From Solitalea lacus (GTDB lineage Bacteria > Bacteroidota > Bacteroidia > Sphingobacteriales > Sphingobacteriaceae): a stretch of 64,000 nt of DNA. The DNA lies in assembly GCF_022014595.1 (NCBI RefSeq), contig NZ_CP091740.1, forward strand, positions 1,178,001-1,242,000. Reading direction: 5' to 3'. Of the stretch, positions 62,101 through 64,000 are shown one piece after another. A program made the translations under genes and the position numbers. The notes beneath the pieces were generated by a model. That model did no database searches. It was not told the origin of the DNA and saw nothing but the letters and a program-made list of their open reading frames with translations. The first letter of the stretch is position 1. Every line of letters starts with the position of its first letter.

Positions 62101-64000
62101 ACGGTGCAACTAAAATTGGGCAAGTAGTAGCACAGCCATACACATTTACGTTTAAGACCACTGTAGGGGGAACACATTCATTAAGAGTGGTGGCTACAGA
62201 TAATTTGGGCGCAAAAGCATCTTCGTCAACAATCAATGTAATTGTTACAGATGGTATCGGTCCGGTTGTTAGCACATTACCAGGTGCATTAGATGCCACA
62301 CTGGCATGTAGTGATGCTGCAGGTCTTGCTACTGCTTTAGCCATGGCGCCTGTGGCTACTGATAATAAGACAGTAAATCCGGTGCGGAATGTAGTTAGTG
62401 ATATCACTGTTACCGGAAATGAAGTTGAATTTGTTCGTACCCGCGTATGGAATTTCACCGATGAAGACGGCAATGTTTCAAATAACTTTACACAGGTTAT
62501 TAAAGTAACTGATAAAGTTTTCCCGGTGTTAACAGCAACTGACCAAGTTCACCCTAATTTTGTTATCTCAGAAGTATACACAGTTCCGGCTATTACTTCA
62601 ACTGATAACTGCGGTATTAAAACATTAACCTATGAGATAACCGGTGCCACAACCAGAAGTGGTAATGGGCCTGATGCAAGCGGTAATTTCAATGTGGGAC
62701 AATCAACCATTGTTTGGAACGCTTTCGATAAAGCCGGTAATGTAAGCACTATTCAAACTGTTGTTACAATCGATCCTCCGGCAAATCGCTTTGATCAAAC
62801 CATTAATTTCCCGGCCTTAACTACCAAAACATATGGAGATGCAAGTTTTGATTTAACAGGAACTGCATCCTCGAATTTGAGCTTAAGCTATTCATCAAGC
62901 GATGCTTCTATTGCATCGATCAGTGGTAATAAAGTAACCATCCGTAAAGCCGGAACGGTTACCATTACAGCCAGCCAGGGCGGAAATGCAGTATATAAAC
63001 CGGTTTCAGTATCGCAGATCCTAACTATAGGCAAAGCGAACTTAACAGTAAGTGCGGATAATAAGTCAAAGGCTTACGGCGCTTTCAATCCGGCCTTAAC
63101 GGTATCATACAGCGGTTTTGTGAACGGCGATAATGCTTCAAGCTTAACAACTGCTGCAACAGCTACGACCAATGCCACATCAGCAAGTGCCGCAGGTACT
63201 TATGCGATTACAGCCAGCGGAGCTGCCTCTTCAAACTATACGTTTGCATATCAAAACGGCAACTTAACGGTAGATAAAGCGAGCTTAATAGTAAGTGCGG
63301 ATAATAAGTCAAAAACGTATGGTGCAGCCAATCCAGCCTTAACGGTATCGTACAGCGGTTTTGTGAACGGCGAAAATGTTTCAAGCTTAACATCTGCTGC
63401 AACAGCTTCGACCACCGCAACAGCAGCAAGTGCAGCTGGTACGCATGCGATTACAGTCGGCGGAGCCGCTTCTTCAAACTATACTTTTGTATATCAGAAC
63501 GGCATCTTAACGATTGGTAAGGCGGAGTTAACGGCAAATGCTGATAACAAGCAAATGTGCCAGGGTAGTTTACCAACCTTTACCATAAACTATAGCGGTT
63601 TTGTGAATGGCGATAGTCCGGCTAGTTTGCAAACAGCGCCAAGTGTAAACACGACCGCTAATGCTGCATCTGTAGCAGGAACTTATTCCTTAACACCAAC
63701 GGGTGGTGTTTCCAATAATTACAACTTTAACTATGTAAACGGAAGTTTAACGATCAATGCCTCTCCTCAGTTGAGCATCAGCAGCAATAAGCCTCGGGAA
63801 ATCGTCAAAGGAGATTTTGTGGAGTTGAAGGCGGAAGGTTTGGCTTCGACTTTTGAGTGGCAAGAAGCTGCCGGAATACAATCGGTTAAAAACTCGGCGA
63901 TTTTGACGGTGCAACCTATGCAAACTACAACTTATGTAGTGAGAGGATACAATGCCTCAGGTTGTTATACAGAGCAATCGTATACGATTGATGTGGCAGA
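59103..64000 (+). CDS. Giant secreted modular protein (sialidase/BNR-like repeats, Ig-like, F5/8-type, MBG repeats), 3' end outside window
   Basis: The frame from the ATG at 59103 stays open to the window edge, at least 1632 residues. It has a signal peptide (IYFFNLLLLSLFNAISAKTF). Residues about 30-700 form BNR/VPS10-type propeller repeats (GVWKSTDGGATF, GIYRTTDGGANW, YVSTDNGLSW). Then come an Ig-like domain (APIVNITSIGDG, about 710-800), an F5/8-type-C-like domain (AIDNSSLTYWSTQSDA, about 815-955), a second Ig-like domain (PPVVTITAPTANQKFNQNTD) and a HYR-like region. MBG-type repeats start at residue 1310. It is likely surface-exposed or secreted by the type IX system, an inference because the C-terminal sorting domain is outside the window. 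Glycan or surface binding is suggested by domains only. Confidence 0.88.
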   Translation, partial: MKKIYFFNLLLLSLFNAISAKTFAQHQWRSVGPYVMPVDGSPTLISGQGKVMQIKFDPINHNRIYAISNLSAWVSDDNAEHWKILGTDNLPYLTQMASICIDHTDNKTLYLGGGESGLSGPGTGVWKSTDGGATFQPANKGMILKNGKIGVVKEILMSPTDRNTLVAATFDGIYRTTDGGANWTLVTPADKVTDMQFAPEEGSSTIYAVSQINGNFYKSTDMGQTWGVTTITTELINSSGNITSGYGARVAVSKADPNVVYVAFLGSNSSKGGVIYRSTDRGASFTMQKGDVSPNLAGYSAEQAGQGDYNFDIAVDPNNADKVYVCAHVVWGSTDGGVSWAQTYNTGWQRTMHTDMHALRFNPYNTSQLFCVNDGGVYVSTDNGLSWTPKTRGMINTEFYNMGNSPISKYLIGGGTQDNGELYYKDGVWYNNTGGDERTKYAHDNFTDNFYYTDYGMKRNVKKSGNGPKIDMYVANYAATDRYAFSYFDLNQAFLGQKSIYRSNDVQNTNVKPTWTKIFDKTSLTTAIATSPVDPNKLYVLSQDRTFHRCKYINDATPIFEQVANAPRPASGNLTTGALAVLKNGVIYMASDGYVWRSANEGETWDPVGAGPVAQQMNSQNVLTLVADTLRANIEAVYAHTKQAVYYKDNTMSDWSFYSDNLPGIIFKSAMDIYYDPINKENSVLRVSTYGRGIWENYLAGSNPDQPNQAPIVNITSIGDGMTLNTNQAIKLQSYAADAGGNVAKVEYYQNGTLIGESSFPPYSVPFTVPNTSGNLIITAVATDDEGLSTVSAPVNITLKEPWCSSSPLIPQGDLKVRYADSQQGVGAAPELNHASDKAIDNSSLTYWSTQSDAPVPSFPHEIQLDLGATYSVNQFKYLPVSFNGDGRVKDYEIYVSMDGTQWGTPVAKGAFDNTMDEKLVAFGDKKGRYLRFKAISGTNDVQYVTAVELNVGGCLYNDPPVVTITAPTANQKFNQNTDITITATATDVGGSIAKVEFFDGATKIGQVVAQPYTFTFKTTVGGTHSLRVVATDNLGAKASSSTINVIVTDGIGPVVSTLPGALDATLACSDAAGLATALAMAPVATDNKTVNPVRNVVSDITVTGNEVEFVRTRVWNFTDEDGNVSNNFTQVIKVTDKVFPVLTATDQVHPNFVISEVYTVPAITSTDNCGIKTLTYEITGATTRSGNGPDASGNFNVGQSTIVWNAFDKAGNVSTIQTVVTIDPPANRFDQTINFPALTTKTYGDASFDLTGTASSNLSLSYSSSDASIASISGNKVTIRKAGTVTITASQGGNAVYKPVSVSQILTIGKANLTVSADNKSKAYGAFNPALTVSYSGFVNGDNASSLTTAATATTNATSASAAGTYAITASGAASSNYTFAYQNGNLTVDKASLIVSADNKSKTYGAANPALTVSYSGFVNGENVSSLTSAATASTTATAASAAGTHAITVGGAASSNYTFVYQNGILTIGKAELTANADNKQMCQGSLPTFTINYSGFVNGDSPASLQTAPSVNTTANAASVAGTYSLTPTGGVSNNYNFNYVNGSLTINASPQLSISSNKPREIVKGDFVELKAEGLASTFEWQEAAGIQSVKNSAILTVQPMQTTTYVVRGYNASGCYTEQSYTIDVA
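63030..63758 (+). repeat. Three tandem 243-base MBG-type repeats inside the giant gene
   Basis: Units start at 63030, 63273 and 63516, exactly 243 bases (81 codons) apart. Each encodes K-A-x-L-x-x-x-A-D-N-K, then a conserved SYSGFVNG (third copy NYSGFVNG), SAAGT (VAGT in copy three) and SNYTF (NNYNF in copy three). Copies 1 and 2 are very similar at base level (taagtgcggataataagtc in both), copy 3 is more diverged. The repeats are a protein domain array, not a separate element. Confidence 0.85.

Noticed and set aside
62027-62473. 148-codon minus-strand frame inside the giant protein gene
   Set aside because: It is antisense to the continuous Ig-like coding region, and its low-complexity Val/Ala/Ser/Thr composition mirrors the repeats of the sense strand.
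63030-63758. Regular direct repeats suspected as a CRISPR array
   Set aside because: The period is 243 bases, a multiple of three, and the repeats are continuous protein-coding sequence without spacers of usual size.

Overview
The window looks like the chromosome of a Bacteroidota bacterium, probably a Sphingobacteriales/Pedobacter-like lineage. The reasons are tandem SusC/SusD outer-membrane import genes with dedicated ECF sigma/FecR pairs, DUF4843 and PKD-like lipoproteins, TlpA/DUF4369-type thioredoxin proteins, a TAnnTTTG-like -7 promoter element, and AT-rich DNA (judged by eye, not computed). The lineage call is inference.

Region 1 (1-12.2 kb) is housekeeping and accessory genes with much decay. 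It opens with the 3' end of a NarL/LuxR-type regulator, then a sulfatase that has lost its middle. A secreted hypothetical, an AraC-GyrI regulator with a membrane partner, and a YegP-like protein follow. Two decayed genes come next: a DUF6694-like lipoprotein with several frameshifts and an L,D-transpeptidase with an internal deletion. A CsbD-like protein precedes a DAO-type oxidoreductase that has lost its FAD-binding N-terminus. A glycogen-debranching-like enzyme, a GT4 glycosyltransferase and a DUF4142 lipoprotein close the region.

Region 2 (12.5-20.6 kb) holds small regulated operons. These are ArsR-SRPBCC-hydrolase with a tandem palindromic operator, and a GlxA-type AraC regulator divergent from a VOC/SRPBCC/DUF4287 operon with a putative direct-repeat operator between them. 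Then come katG, an Lrp/AsnC regulator and an lmo0937-type mini membrane protein.

Region 3 (20.7-27.8 kb, minus strand) is an envelope-modification cluster: an ArnT-like glycosyltransferase, an OmpR-type response regulator, a sensor kinase and an LTA-synthase-like membrane sulfatase-fold enzyme. An M28 aminopeptidase lies upstream of the cluster.

Region 4 (28.2-58.4 kb) is the centrepiece. It holds two paralogous modules in tandem, each ordered ECF sigma, FecR, SusC (with STN domain), SusD, DUF4843 lipoprotein, PKD-like lipoprotein, two TlpA-like proteins, then a protease-linked segment. Module A is followed by a DPP-IV-like S9 peptidase and a fifth thioredoxin-like protein; module B by a two-DTG aspartyl protease with a PDZ domain. 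The remains of a third module (sigma tail, FecR start, protease end) lie at 58.1-58.4 kb. The gene set suggests TonB-dependent import of peptides or another nitrogen/sulfur-containing substrate, sensed through FecR and sigma, with periplasmic peptidases and thiol chemistry. Substrate identity is inference.

Region 5 (58.45-64 kb) has a small secreted charged protein followed by a giant secreted modular protein (sialidase/BNR-like propeller, Ig-like, F5/8-type and MBG repeats) that runs off the end of the window. No tRNA, rRNA, insertion sequence, phage gene or CRISPR array was seen.
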